Source: Rhea pennata
Lineage: Eukaryota > Chordata > Aves > Rheiformes > Rheidae
Assembly: GCF_028389875.1 (NCBI RefSeq)
Contig: NC_084668.1
Coordinates: 25,588,993-25,652,992, forward strand
Direction: 5' to 3'
DNA length: 64,000 nucleotides
A program made the position numbers and the translations under genes. Every line of letters starts with the position of its first letter. Positions within the stretch are counted from its first letter, which is position 1. This document shows positions 30,321 through 43,510 of this stretch, piece by piece. The notes beneath the pieces were generated by a model. The model was not told where the DNA came from. It made no database searches and saw only the letters and a program-made list of their open reading frames with translations.

Positions 30321-30667
30321 ATGACTTCTTTTTAAGTTGAGAAAACATGAGAAAACAGATCAGTAGCAGATTCAAGTAAAGATGGATAACTCTGAATGAT
30401 AAAACAAGATACAAATTGGACATGAGAATTAAGTACCCGATCCTCCCCTCCCCTCCAACAGGGGCACAGATAAAATATGTATTGTAAACCACTACAATGC
30501 TGTTATCATGCCTTAAAGGTTAGCTAATTAACTAATAACCCAACTACAAAAATCTTTAAGATTATTTATTCCTTAATAGTCTATTTGTAACATTTGAGTG
30601 AATATCTCCAAAAGAGTCTCCCAAGCTATAAAATAAAAATACAAACAAAGATAAAAGGTAATCTTAC

Positions 30668-30826
30668 TTTTTCATCATCATCAGAAAAAGGGGCACCTCC
30701 AGGAGTCTTATTTATTGCTTGGGCTACACCAATAACCTCTCCATCACTGTTTCTTATGGGCATGCACAACAGTGACTTTGTCTTGTATCCCGTCAGTTTG
30801 TCAATCTCATCGTTAAAGCGACGATC
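30668..30826 (-). CDS. PDE11A: PDE11A coding exon 2 (end of GAF-A)
   Basis: This exon of exactly 53 codons encodes residues 261-313 of the long form, starting DRRFNDEIDKLTGYKTKSLL and ending SDDDEK. It is almost identical to vertebrate dual-specificity phosphodiesterase 11A. It completes the core of GAF-A, the N-terminal cyclic-nucleotide-binding domain. The NKFDE signature of cGMP-binding GAF domains is intact (N299, K300, F307, D311, E312). On the minus strand the exon is bounded by the acceptor TTTTGAAG ahead of GATCGT and the donor AAA followed by GTAAGA. Both ends are phase 0, so it can be joined to any first exon that ends in phase 0. The partner exons are at 47800-48579 (long form) and possibly 53052-53213 (PDE11A3-like). 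The catalytic HD phosphodiesterase domain lies outside the window. Confidence 0.97.
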
Positions 30827-31139
30827 CTTCAAAAGAAAATAAGGAAGCGTTAATGTGCGTATCATTTACCCAGGTATATGCCCAGCAAAGCACTTTCTTT
30901 TCTCAACGTCTTGCATAGTATTTTCAGCAGTATTCTGTTGTTACTTCTCCGTTATCATGCTATTCCCCACTATGTTTTTCTCAGTTAAGAAACCCTTCTG
31001 TCTCGGAGGATCGGAGCAAGGCTAAGTGCAAGCAGGTAACGGTAAGGTTCTGCGTTTCTTCCTCCGCTGGGGCAATGACCTACCTAAAGGATCACCACCG
31101 ATGCAGCCAGCAGGAGGGCAGGCAGGAGGAAGACAAGCG

Positions 31140-31560
31140 TGAGGAAGGTAAGTACGAAGCGAAGCGGGAGAAGAGGAGCCACACCGAGCACAGCCCCGTG
31201 CGGGGGGACGCCGCTCCCGCCTTCCCAAGAAGGCGCCGAGGATCTCCTCGATGCCTTCCCCTCCGCCGCTCCCCCTTTTCCCACCCCGGGGCGCAGGCTG
31301 GCAAGGGCGCCTCCGTGCCTCGGGGCCCAGACGAGGGGGAGACCCTCGCCCGCAGCGCCAGCGGGCTCTCGGCCGCCCATGCCGCGCTGCCCCGCTGGGG
31401 AAAGGAAGAGGCTTCCGGAAGGTTCCCCCACCCTGGGGCACCGGGGCCGGGCAAGGCCTGGGGCCCCAGGCCGCGCCACCTCCCCCGAGTCACCGCCTTC
31501 GCCCCGGGGCCGCAGCACCCTGAAAGCAGGGGGGCCATCGCCCGGGGGGCTGCAGGGTTC
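31140..31560. promoter_or_regulatory. Intragenic CpG island just upstream of PDE11A exon 2
   Basis: About 420 bp of dense CpG and high GC (runs such as GGGGGGACGCCGCTCCCGCC) sit in otherwise AT-rich intron 1, only 0.3 kb upstream of exon 2 in the direction of PDE11A transcription. Long open frames on both strands here are a GC artefact. On the minus strand a good donor, TTTAG followed by GTAGGT, occurs at 31084/31083, so a first exon starting in the island could splice to exon 2 after an intron of about 257 nt. On the plus strand GAGGAAG followed by GTAAGTACG at 31147/31148 is also a strong donor. It is read as a candidate alternative or bidirectional promoter. An orphan methylated island is the alternative. 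Confidence 0.6.
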
Positions 31561-34026
31561 TTGCTGGTCAGCAATATTAAGAAAAGTTCTTATTGCTATG
31601 ATATTGAAAATGACTAATGGTTTTTTGGCATTACACGTAGCAATTGTGCTTTCTACTAGGGCCTGGCATGGGATCTAATATTCCAATATTAGTCACCAAT
31701 ATTGTACCCCAATATCAGGGGTACAAATGTTTTTTTTTCAAGAATCTGTTAAAAGCAGAAGAAAAAAAAAAGCCATGCGTGCCAACTCTGTTCTTTCCAG
31801 AAAATTAGGCATAGGAATATATTTTAATAAGGACATATGCCCCTTCCAGTGACAATATATTTTTCTTGGTGCATACCTTAGCTGAAAACTTGACTCCTAC
31901 AGTATACCGACTGGATTTGCAGTTTGTTTTAAGCATCCTCTGCAGGGTACATACAGCTAGTTGCCAAACAGAAAAGTTTAAAGGATATCTTAAATATCTT
32001 CTTGTACAACTTCTACAGTTACCAGAATAATAAAAGTACTAAAAGCTCCACTTACTATCAAAAGTCTGAAATTTATTTATAAATACATTAACATTTGAAG
32101 TAATCAAAGAGCTGAGAACAAACTACAAATTTTAGCAGAAAACGTCTTTCAATACCGATTGACAAAAACTAAAGGGAACTGAACATAGTTTGTTTAAAGC
32201 GGTCATTTAAACAAGAATTGCCCGTTGGAAGAAGGCTCCACCGTTTCTCTATATTCCCAAAACAAACGAGTTCCTGAAACACTGAGCACAAGCTGCACTT
32301 TCTGGAAACTCGGTCAATAAGTAAATCTATAACTCGGAAGACATCTGTCTGCAACTGACAGCTTTGACTGCACCAAGGTTTCCTTCCGTCCTTAGCGAGA
32401 GCCTTAACCTGACGCAAATGGATTACTGGTTATGGGCTGAAATTCATTCTGCTCCGGAAGAGCGTAACTCAAATTACAGATCAAAGTGATTCAAAGGAGG
32501 TTGCAAAGTTTAGAAGAGGTAGTGCTATCAGCATCTTTGTTCATCTTGTTAGTGAATTATCTTTGCTAGCCGCAGCTCTTACATTAGCCAAAGAATTACT
32601 GCTATTAACTGGCAGCAGCTCTGTTCTTCCAAGGTTAAATTAGTGTATACACTGAAGCCAGTGGTTACAGCCAGTTCCAACTCCCTTAATGTGAGGGAAC
32701 TGAGCTGTTGTACAAAAATAACCAAGCCTTTCAAAAGTCTAGACAGTGTTGGTTGAAAATAACATCTGTGTATTCTTGACTCAGGTGATGAAAGAAAAAT
32801 CCTTACCATCCTTAATCTATGATAAGATTCAACTGTGATGAGGAAGAGAATTCATTAAATCTTTACCCATACTATAAACTGAGGGTTCCCCCCCCTCCCC
32901 AAGAGAAACCTTGTTCTTATTTTTATTTCCCATTTTTATTTCCTTGTTCTATTTTGTTTTCCCTATTCTGCACTGCAAATACTATAGAAACAGATTGCTG
33001 TAGTCACCTCAAAAGTGACATGCTTTGAAAGTGGTCAACACTCAGCATAAAGATTAATGTATACATTTGGCTGTTACATTGCTTTTTGCATTTTTTTTTT
33101 AATATTCTAGCTAAAAAATTAATACTGACTGTGCTATTCTTATATAAATTATAGCGTTCTACTGCCAAATTAGTGTTCTGCTGCCACAAAATATCAAACT
33201 TTAGGTATTTTTTTAATTATATAATTTTCTTTGATTGCTTTAATTCTGTAATTTTATTAGGAGCTGTTCTTCCTTGGACCCATTTGTGCCTCTGGAGTGT
33301 ATTAAACAGCCTTTGCTTCCACAAAGAGCAGATTACCAATGTGTGCTCTTTGATAAAGCAATGAGATTTCCTTGAATTATTTGTGCCTAACAGTTTCTTT
33401 AGAAGACCCAAAACCCCCATGATGAATGGTTTTTAATAATGGCATCCAGGGCACAGACCTGCTTGATCCCACAGGCCTTCCACATGCTTCTGAATGCTTT
33501 CATATTAACTTCAATAGGAGCCAAACCATTTTGCACCATAGAGGACCATGCTTAGGAGATTATTCTTCTAAAAAAGTCCACATAAAGTGAGATGCAGTGC
33601 AGTCACACAGCAGATTTCACTAAATGATTAAACTGGACATTATTTACATCTTGATAACATTCAAATTATTTAGAATTAGTTATTTTTATTGAAATACTGA
33701 TGACATGCTTTGTGTTACTGAAGAGACAGACCCTACTCTACTGATTTTGTTCAGCCCAAAATAGTGTACGCAGGGAGGCATCAAAATGACAAGCAGCCTT
33801 GACTAGCAATATTGTTGTTGATTTCTCTTATGGGTCTTATAGATAAAATGAATCTTCATGAAGGTGTTTAATTGTAAAAGGATAGCAGTTGGGTGGACTA
33901 TAAGTGAGTTAGGATTTAGCTATTTGAATAGATTCAGTGAAAAGAGGAAATTGCTCCAAGACAAAACAGAGGTATATAACAAAACCAGGAAGTTATCTAC
34001 GCCCATCCAAAGTTTTCTTATATCTT

Positions 34027-34050
34027 AGGGAGGGAGGGAGGGAGGGAGGG
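34027..34050. repeat. (AGGG)6 microsatellite
   Basis: Six perfect AGGG units lie in PDE11A intron 1. A G-rich run of this kind can form a G-quadruplex on the plus strand. Confidence 0.9.
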
Positions 34051-37000
34051 TGTGTCACTATAATGGGAATTTTAGTTCAACTGCAACTTACAATCTGTCA
34101 GTTACTCAGGAAAGATACTAGCTGCTTGAAGCTTCTCCCTTGCTTACATTTTCGTAACATGGGGAAAATTCCAGTTATAAAAATTTACTACAAAGTGACT
34201 AATTGTTTTCATCAATGCATAAAGTTACAGAACTGCAAGATACAAGGAATTACCATGAGTATGTAGACATTTCATCTTTATTCTGATGTATTTATCTATA
34301 AAATTACCCAGAACTGTGGACCTTATCACTCAGAGTAATGAAGCATGCAGGTTCAGTTTTAGGTTTGAGATTCTACACCACTGAAATGCCCTATGTCTGG
34401 ACCCAGAACATAAGGGCAGGAAGGAGGAAGGCATTAGATGCTGGAAAGTACCCCACTACGTATGTCTGTATGGCTTATCACCATTGTCATCCATCTCTTG
34501 GCAGTACCACACAGTAAGATAGCAAACTTCGCATTGCCCAAGACAAGAGACACCGATACTCTCTCTGAGACTGAACAGACTATATTCTTTCTAATTCTTC
34601 CATTAAAATCCCCATTGACTCATTAACTATGATGAGAACAAGTCTGCCAGCTGTGATCAGCTTCCTGGGATAATAAATTTACCTATAAGGATACAGAAAT
34701 CAATGCAAGGACCCTTCTGCTTCTCTCTTCCTGTGGCATAACACAGTCATGGCCTTTACAACAGATTAATATACGGTCAGACTGTCGTTTGACCCAAAAC
34801 CAAGAGATGGCATATGGGACAGAGCCTTGACAACCTGTCTGAATTGGGTATGATACAGTTGCCCATGTTAGAAACAAGTCTGATGACAGATGTCAATCAT
34901 GTGCTCCTTAGTGGGTGCTGTACAGAACACCACACTAGTACAACAGCAAAACTAGCAACTCAAAATCTATTTTTTAAAGTATAACTCATTCCTGCTACCA
35001 CTGCACCTCTTTTGCAAGTAGATTTTGGAAATTCCCTGCTTCTATCTCGTTTGGGCCTCTACATAGGCTAAGAGAAGCACACAGATCCTGGAACAAATCA
35101 GACCACCGTAGTCCCAGAAGCCTTAGACACAGATGCAACAACCTATTTCAGTCTTACTACCATCTGATAATATCAGATTATCCATTTATACTAGAGAAAT
35201 GGATCACCTTTTGCTGAAGGACACTGCACCTCTGAAGCAGAGACTAAAGGTAGTGCCAGTACAGTATAGAGAACAACCATTTAACTGGGAAGAGAGGGAA
35301 TTCTTGAAGGGGGGAGGAGGAAGATAAAAGTGAAATTTAATCAAAACAAAGTGAAACCTTTACTACAATCTTTGGTGGAAGAGCAGTCAAGAATTTCATT
35401 TCAGTGGCATTAGGGGAAATTAGGAAAGAGAGAAATAAATGAAATACTATTTCTGTCAGCACTAATGTTGCTGAATGATACAATATGCACATAAGAAATC
35501 TGAATTGCTGGTTGACCTGTATTATATACCAATTCTACTTTTTTTGTTCCCCCATCAACACCCCCACTTCCCTGCATCATTTATGTTGTAATAGGATGTA
35601 CACAGTAGAATCTACATGACAAGTTCTGCTGGATTTAACATCAATAAAAGCTCAAATGCCCAAGTGTGAACTGTGGAGGCCAAGGAGCTTGTACAAATTT
35701 ACATCTACCTCTACTTACAGAGTAGTAACCTTGAGCAAGGAGGCCTGTTTAGCAGCTGATAACAAAGCTGCTAAATCACACAAAGAGGCCACAAGCCTGC
35801 AAACATTGTGATGCAAACTATTGCCCCATTTGCTAGGGCAGCCTGTGGCACAACAGGGCTCTCATCTGCATTGCACTTCTGGGTGCAAAAAAATATTAAT
35901 GGGTGTTTACTTTCAAGTTTATCTTTCATATTCAAGACTTGCATTTAGAAATTAGGGACAGAACAGATAAATACACTCTCTTTTGAGAAACCTCACCAGT
36001 TATAAATTGTACTGGCAGTATTTTCATACAATAAAAATCTGAGGAATTCTAATGTAAAAGTCTTCCACTGACTGATTAAAACATTACCAAAACCAAACAT
36101 AATTGCTTTTATTGCTTTGGTTCTGTATAATGACATTTCCAGATGTCAGAGACCCATTCAAAGTGTAATGACTGAGGCACTTTCAATCAGAATTTCAGAA
36201 CTGCCAACAAGGAAGAGTTATTCTAGAGGATAAGTCTTATCTTGTCTGAAATTTATTGACTGTAAATTCTTCTTTGGAGAAATATCGCCCTGTAAAAATG
36301 TGATGTTCAATCAAGGAAACTCAGAAGAACAGGCTTGATGAGCCAATATTTCAGCTGCTGGAGCAATGACAATGCAGTCTTAGTTCTTTAGTCTTTTTCC
36401 ACTCATTGACAATCTTTAAGTATATCCAAACATCTGTTTTATTCTATACAAGCCCAAATTAAGGTACAGACACAAAGCTTTTCCAGGGTTCTGGAACCAT
36501 GTAATTCTATCAGAATCTCAAATTTCATTAGGAAAATTTAAAAAGCGCAAGTTTCTAGTTCCTCTGACTGAAGATATTTTAAAAGCATGACCTGAATGTG
36601 ATCAATATAAGCATCAGAAATGCTACAGTCTGGAAGAGCAGCTGCTAGCAGCATGAAGTCTTCTTCTAGAAAAGTGAATTTAGATACACTAAGATCCCCT
36701 ACATCCATCACATCAGCTAAAAACTCAGGATGTAGAATGTGGCTACAAGTTCTGATCTTATACAATACTCATTATTTTGTTGCACCTGGGGCTTCATATG
36801 GCATAGAGAAGTTGCTCATTATATGAGCAGGGTCTGAATCAAGCAAAATCCTCTAGACTTATCTTTGCATTCATAAAATTAGTTTGCAAATCTGACCATG
36901 AGACTATAAAGAAATTGGGTGAGAACTAAAAGATGATCAGCCATATTGATATGAGTGGACTGAATATTTAGTAAGTATCTCCTGTGATAGCTCTCTTAGA

Positions 37001-40000
37001 AATGTTTTCAAGGGAAAAATGGGGGCAGTTCATTAGGGCCTAATTCTCCTTTCTTTGAGATCAATAGCAAAATTACCTCAGTGCAGAAGTTTCATGATGA
37101 CCATGATTAATAAGTAAAGCATCACTAAGAGGCTACTATTTCTATCACTTACTAAAAGAGTCTAGACATTTCCTCTTTATTTCCAATTAAAAAAAAAGCT
37201 CAAAAAAAATCTGATGAGATGCACTATTCAGAAGGCCATAGAGTGTCTCTGAAATTCCCATGAAACACTCAATAACTATTTTGTTCTTGTTTATGTAATT
37301 TAAATCTACATTCCTCTTTCCTCAAGATAACTGAAATAATGGAAACAGTTATGACAGAAATAGAGACAGTTTAATTTCTAAGGGGAGTTTCACCCACTAG
37401 ATTTCAATGTGAATTTTCAATACAAGTTCACACAGTGCTCAGAAAGAAAGGTAAGATTTCTTTAGACACTGGGAAGAAAACTTGTCTTTTTCATATCCTT
37501 ACCAAATTAGTAATATTTAAATAAGTACTATTAGTATGTTTTAGACCAAAAAAGTCCTAAAACAAGTTAGCTAAGAATCAAATAACATAACATAGGATGA
37601 ATTGCTTGTTTGAATACATTTCCAGCAACGAAGCCCTCATGACAGAGACAAGTTTTATCTCACCAAAACCTAAAAACACTGAAAGGTTTCGTGAAACTGA
37701 TCAAGTGACAGAACTGAAGTTGCAGAACTACAAGCAATTTATTTCTCATTTTTTACTATTTGGAAATACCTTTTCTAAATCATACAGAATAGAAGAATAC
37801 AAAGACCACCTTGTGTAACAGGCCTGGCTTACTATATGCTACAGTTAATAACTACCCCACTGCTACACAGTTTTGTCTTGGGAGGGACTCAAAGGTAGGG
37901 GAAAAGAGTAAGGCGAATTTTCTTTGAATATAGTATACTTCAATTACTGATCAAGATCATGTTAGCTAAAGTAGCATCAAAGACAGGTAATTAAAGAGTA
38001 AAATGTTTGATAGCTTTCTTGAGCTGAATATTATTATGTTACTGAACTGCAGGGGACAGACAAATTTGATTTAAGACTGTTTTGATTGACTTTACAAGAA
38101 GCCATGCTCCAGGAGCCTTCAGAGCTGTAGAGGTAGAGGAACTGTAATTGGAAAAAGAGCTATTCAATTTATTAATTTATGTTCTGTTAACTTCAATAGA
38201 AAACAAAAAGACAATCCAAAAGACAGTATGCTATCCAGAGTCAAAGCATAACATTAAAGACAACTACATAAAAATCTGGAGGGAGAGGGGAAAAAAAAAA
38301 ACAAGCCATCAGGTGCGTCCTAGATACTCTTCTCAAACACAGACCTCCTCTCCCCCCCCATAGGGTATAAATCATATTATGCATAAAACAAGAAACAAAC
38401 TAAGTAGCAATTACTACAACAGATATGAAAAGCACATTACAAAAAAGAAACACACACACACAAAAAAAACCACTAAATAAAGCAATCTCTGAAGAGGCTT
38501 CCCTGCAAGGATTGCTGCAACCATGCCTGTCACCTCCTTCCTCCCAGAAAATCCCTCAAGCCCTAGAATTGAAGACAACAGGAAAACAAACTAGTACCAT
38601 TCCTCAGATCAAGCCCTAAAACCTGGGCTTTACTCCCTCAAGTAAATAAATACAGTTCATTTATTTACTTACAGCAATATTTCTTAAGGTACAATGAACA
38701 AAATGCATAATACATGAAACAGCTTAGCCTTGAGTCCTTGATTCCCAGAGCAGTTCTCCAAAAAGCAGGGAACATTGATCCTCACAACTCTCCATTTCCA
38801 GATTTCAAAGAATATACAGACATACATATACACACACACAGTTTAAGTGTGCAAGCAGACAACACAGTCGCATATGTGTTTTCTTTAAACTCCACAAAAC
38901 AAACATTAGTTTAAAAAAAAAAATCAGTGGAAAGATACAGATAAGTTTTTTGAAAAGGAGGGAAATTCAAGAGCATAAACAAATTCATAGACATGAATAT
39001 CAAGATAATAATTGTTATTCCATTTTATTCTTCATAGTCTAAGCTGATTAACAACAGAGATCAGAAAACAGGTCCTCTGTAGGACATTACCTAGATCCAT
39101 TATGAAATGTTTTTGTTTTTCTTCCGTAAAAGGCAAACTGATATCAGACTGCTGGTATCACTGACAGTATAGCAGAATAAATGAGATTGTGGTCTGATCA
39201 TGTATGACAGCCTCAAAATCTGAGTGAAGCAGAAGTTTAATCAGAAAAAAAATTACAAAAAGTTATTATCATTTTTCTCTAATTTTAAACATTTATGGAT
39301 CACATCCACTAGTACTTGCTCCAGCACAGTGAGTTTCCATGCCAGCGGGACCCAGTGCAGAAAGGAGCCCTAGGAGCAAGCCACAATCACATCTATGTTC
39401 ACCTCATCCCAACTTCAGTGTGAGCTGGTCCCTAAAACAGTTCTCCTAAAGATTCATGATCATTTATATGAAGTACTGCACGGCTTTAAAACAGACACTT
39501 CTCAGACCAAATCAGCCAGCACTCCTGTACATTTCAACAAAATCTATGAGTTAAAGTCTAGCCTGATGATTACCCATGTGAACTTTGCAAGCTGCAGTGT
39601 ATTCGTTGGGTCTTGCTGCTTTCTTAACAATACACATGGCTTCAAGTATTTTAGGAGTATGAGAATATTTTAAAATTACTCAAAAATCTTAAGTGATAAA
39701 TCAATAAGCATTAACAACAAAGTCATACTCATTTTTAAAGGTGCACTATCAAGACACTAAACAGCATTGATACTGTCCTATTAACACATTATTCTGCTCC
39801 TACTTGTAGTAGATGAGAAACTAATGAAAACATGAACATATCAAGCTAATGGTTTGGCCTCAAGAAAGATGAAGTAATAAAACCAATTAACTTGTAATAA
39901 CAATATAAATATTCATACATCATATTAACTTCACTGTATTACAGAAAAATACAGAGTAAAATACAATTGCAACTAAATACAATGAAATATCTATTTAGCT

Positions 40001-42218
40001 TTGAAAAACTGGAAACCAAACAAGCATTAAAACCAGCATAATCCAAGATCAAGCCAAAGTAAGTATTTATTCAGTCTTGTACTTGATGTAATTCATGCCA
40101 AAATTAGAACTGCAGGATTAGACCCTTCATCCACTGAATCACTGACTTACTCTAATCAACTATATAATTGAACTATGCTATCCTACATCACCACATCATG
40201 CAGAGTGCCATATAGTTAGAAAAATATCTCCATTCTTTTCTGAGAGTTTATGATGAAGCCATGCTTTTTAAATAACATTCTTGTTTTCCTAAGGAAGCAT
40301 TATCTTCCAGAATATCTTTCTGTAAGGTTTACTGATGAAAGAACCTTTATCAGCCCTATTATTTATTAAAATCATAGTTAAACTAAGCAATAAGTATACA
40401 TAAGACATTCACTTATCTAAATAAGATTAGAAGTACGGAATATACTTGGATAAATGAGTGATCTTCATGGCAACAACACATGAAGACAACTGAAAGCAAA
40501 TCAGGCTAACAGGTGGTTTGGAAAAAGAGAGATAAATGAGCACCTACAGTATTTATATACTTTTGTCTTTTAGACTTAGAACTTTTTGTTGCTTTCAGTA
40601 GCAAAACTAATGAAATTCCTGCAAGGTATTAAGCACCTAACAGGAACTTTGAGTGTCCTTCACCTAGGCAGTATACATGAATATTATACATATTATTATT
40701 ATACATGCATATCAACACAGCTCATTAAGTTTAGGGCAGCCAACTTCCTGGAAAAAGCACTTAGCATTTTGGCACATCTGATCCCACTGCATCAGCCTTC
40801 TTCTAAATCTTTTCTGGCATTGGTCTAGCAGTGTCTGAGATGACTTTGCCTTTACAGCCCCATTTGATTATTTTCATTTCTTTTTAACATTTACAGTTTA
40901 TCTACATGTTAATTCTTTCAGTTTTAGTTCCGATTTGATCCCAATTGCTCTACTGACCTGTATGGTCTCTTCTCTTATTTTGCATGAGGTCATATATGCG
41001 TATATGTTTTAATGCACAAACAATTCCACAGCTTCAGAGAAGCACAAGGATTGGAGAGGGGGAAATGAAATATGAGTCTGATATGCAGAAATGCTGAGCT
41101 ATACTCATGGGAAAGAAATAAAGTCTACCTTTCCTTTCACTGGAGTTCTTGTTTACTGCTTCTAAAAACAGATATGAAGATCTGTCATGAACTCATCCAG
41201 GTAGAGTGACACCAGGAAAAAAGTGCGACTGTTAATAACACATATATACAATATCATGTATTATACTACTGCACAGAGTTGATACTGTTGAGTGCTTTGA
41301 CTTCAGTTCTACATACTAATATGTTTGAATAGTCTACCCTTAAATTAATTTCATTTTCTACAATGTTTGTATAACAGCATCCCAAATCTTCACACTGAAT
41401 TAAGAAAGGCAGTAATTTTAAGTTTAGTAACAGGAAACACAGGCTCACCTTTTTTTTTTTTTATCAGTTCCACCACAAAGGGTAGGGAGAAAAAGAACAT
41501 ATACGGCAGTAGCTTCCCCTTTTGCAGGTTCTGACTTTTTCCACAGTCTAACCAGAAAGGCCCTTCCAAAAGTAGAGATTTCCAACAACCTTGCCCCCAC
41601 CCCCCAAAGCATTAAGAAATTCCAGAAACATAGCAAAACTTGTACATAAAGTGTCCCATACAAGCTACTTAGGACAGAAGGAAACCAGAAGAGCTACTCT
41701 ACTTTAAATCATCATAGACTTACTACAGTAGAGATGTTCCATCAAATGAGTGTTTCCAAATTATTTCTGGAATCTCTCTGGCTTCATTTCCACAGTAAAA
41801 GCTGTGAGGAATATAATACAACCAGATCAAAGAGTTCAAAACCATGTTATGCAAAATTATACCCCTTCTTATCCTATGTTCCCACATTCCACCACCACTA
41901 AAGTGATGACTGGAAAAATCCAAAACCTCTTTTCCCAGAAGCATATAAGAACTCACAAGGAAATTACAGGCCATAGAACAACTAGTTTCATGTCTATATC
42001 ATGAGAAATATTTACAAATGGCTGAGGAAAAAAAAAGTTGAAAGTGTTTATTTAGCTATAAACTTCAGGTAGGTTAGCTGAGTGATTATCCCACTCAAAT
42101 AAAGTTTACCAGCCTTAACAACAAGTGTTCAATATAGCAGAAAAACTATCTTAGTTCTCAAAAAGATTTTTTTTTCTTTTAATTCAAACTGCTGAACAAC
42201 TAACTACCTAGAGATACA

Positions 42219-42221
<3 letters not shown>

Positions 42222-42275
<54 letters not shown>
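42222..42275 (+). repeat. A54 homopolymer tract
   Basis: There are 54 consecutive A. No processed pseudogene body, poly-A LINE or SINE and no target-site duplication was recognised beside it. The tract is the longest mononucleotide run in the window and its exact length may be an assembly estimate. Confidence 0.9.
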
Positions 42276-42277
<2 letters not shown>

Positions 42278-42385
42278 AGGGAAAGAAATGGAAGACCAGA
42301 GCTTGCGTAACCCCTTTTTGATAATCAAAGGAGTTTGGATACTGAGTGCTTACTCTATAGGTTAACTAAGAGATTAGCTAGGTTC

Positions 42386-42386
42386 A

Positions 42387-42441
<55 letters not shown>

Positions 42442-42489
42442 ATACATACATACATACATACATACATACATACATACATACATACATAC
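42386..42489. repeat. Compound (TAAA)n-(CATA)n microsatellite
   Basis: About 15 copies of TAAA (to about 42444) change directly into about 11 copies of CATA (to about 42489). The long minus-strand open frame through it, with repeating Met-Tyr-Val-Cys and Phe-Ile-Tyr-Leu, is only the translated repeat. Confidence 0.93.
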
Positions 42490-42699
42490 TACCAACCTGC
42501 TGATGCCATGAAGCCTTCTCAATTAATTCTTTCCTAGAGGAACCTAGGCATTTTAAGCACTTCCTCAGACTAATGCCGAAATCATGCAGGACTGTGTATT
42601 CTAAGTGTATAAGCCCCCACACCTGGTAAGTGCCCAAAAGCACAAGTGGAAACTAGAGAAAACTGATCATAACATCAGCATAGGCCCTACTGAAAAAGC

Positions 42700-43510
42700 G
42701 TGGGCAGACTCCCTTTGCAGCCTGTCCTTGAAAGCGGGTCTCTTTGGTGCTCGCTCAGGCAGCTCTTGTTTGCCCCAAGGCCACTCCAAGCCACAAGGAG
42801 CCAGCAGCAAATGCCCCCCACCTGGGCACCCTGTGCCCAGCACACCCAGTGCTCACTTACAACTGACAAAGCAGCTACAGCAGGTGCACCTGGGATAGCC
42901 ACCAGGTGTTGTGCATCCATGAGAAAACGGCATGGCAATGCCCACCGCCATGAGCGAGAGCTCCCAGCAGGCTAGGGGGGCTGTGGAGGACAGGGGGCCT
43001 GGCTATGTGGTCAGCCAGGTGACCTTGTAGGTCTGGCCCCTGTCTCAGCACAGCTGCAGAGAGGCAGTTACGCTCCTCTGTGAGACCTAGGGGCTATCAC
43101 TAGCAATTTTTGTCACGTTCTGCAGCTCTGGCCTTTCCAGTGGTTCTCCTAGTACTGCCCAGGAAGAGCAGCATGGAGGGATGTAGAACAGAGCACATGG
43201 AGCCCTTGGATGACTCTGGACAAACGCCCTGCTCTGCAATCCTGACTTCCTCCAGGAATTTCTGTTTCCAGCAGACCCTTCTAAGACGTGAGCAGAAGCA
43301 GCGTTACCTAAGGAGGTCTGAGGAAATCTCACACCCCAGTCAGAAACTGCTCTCTCAGGAGAAATGGCAAGAGGTGAGGGGACCTCTGCACCCCGCAGCA
43401 GAGGCAGCCTGTCAACAAGGAGGTGCAGGTGCCAGTGGGCTGCGAGAGCCCAGCTCCTGCCTCTGGCGAGTCCCTGCTGGGCACGGGGGCTAGTCCGCTC
43501 TGGCAAGCGG
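42700..43510. other. GC-rich intronic patch of unknown nature
   Basis: About 0.8 kb is clearly richer in G and C than the surrounding intron and has open frames on both strands of up to 150 codons. None of the translations resembles a protein I know, and CpG is not dense enough for a clear promoter island. It begins about 200 bp after the compound microsatellite. It could be an old transposable-element remnant, an unrecognised non-coding exon or isochore noise. Confidence 0.35.

Larger units (their letters stand above)
1..30667 (-). other. PDE11A intron 2 (partial), no exon recognised
   Basis: This stretch lies 3' of PDE11A exon 2 on the minus strand, so it is read as part of intron 2 by position. 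It is AT-rich and broken by stops in all frames. I looked on the minus strand for the next conserved PDE11A segments (the end of GAF-A and the start of GAF-B) and found none, so the rest of the gene probably lies beyond position 1. Visible content is simple sequence: A17 at 4512-4528, T17 at 8349-8365, T18 at 14891-14908, A20 followed by CA repeats at 22407-22440, T26 at 24275-24300 and T18 at 27142-27159. Slightly GC-richer patches without a recognisable gene occur near 5.58-5.80 kb, 17.47-17.65 kb and 19.56-19.85 kb. A short exon with diverged sequence could have been missed. Confidence 0.6.

Noticed and set aside
31075..31617. Open frames of 90-180 codons on both strands in the 31-kb CpG island
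   Set aside because: Mutually overlapping frames with low-complexity Arg/Pro/Gly/Ala composition, expected from GC-rich DNA that is poor in stop codons. Kept as a CpG island only.
36538..36765. Acidic 75-codon minus-strand frame in PDE11A intron 1
   Set aside because: No recognised similarity and no convincing splice sites. Length is within chance for this composition.
42374..42643. Minus-strand frame with repeating Met-Tyr-Val-Cys and Phe-Ile-Tyr-Leu
   Set aside because: Translation of the tetranucleotide microsatellite.
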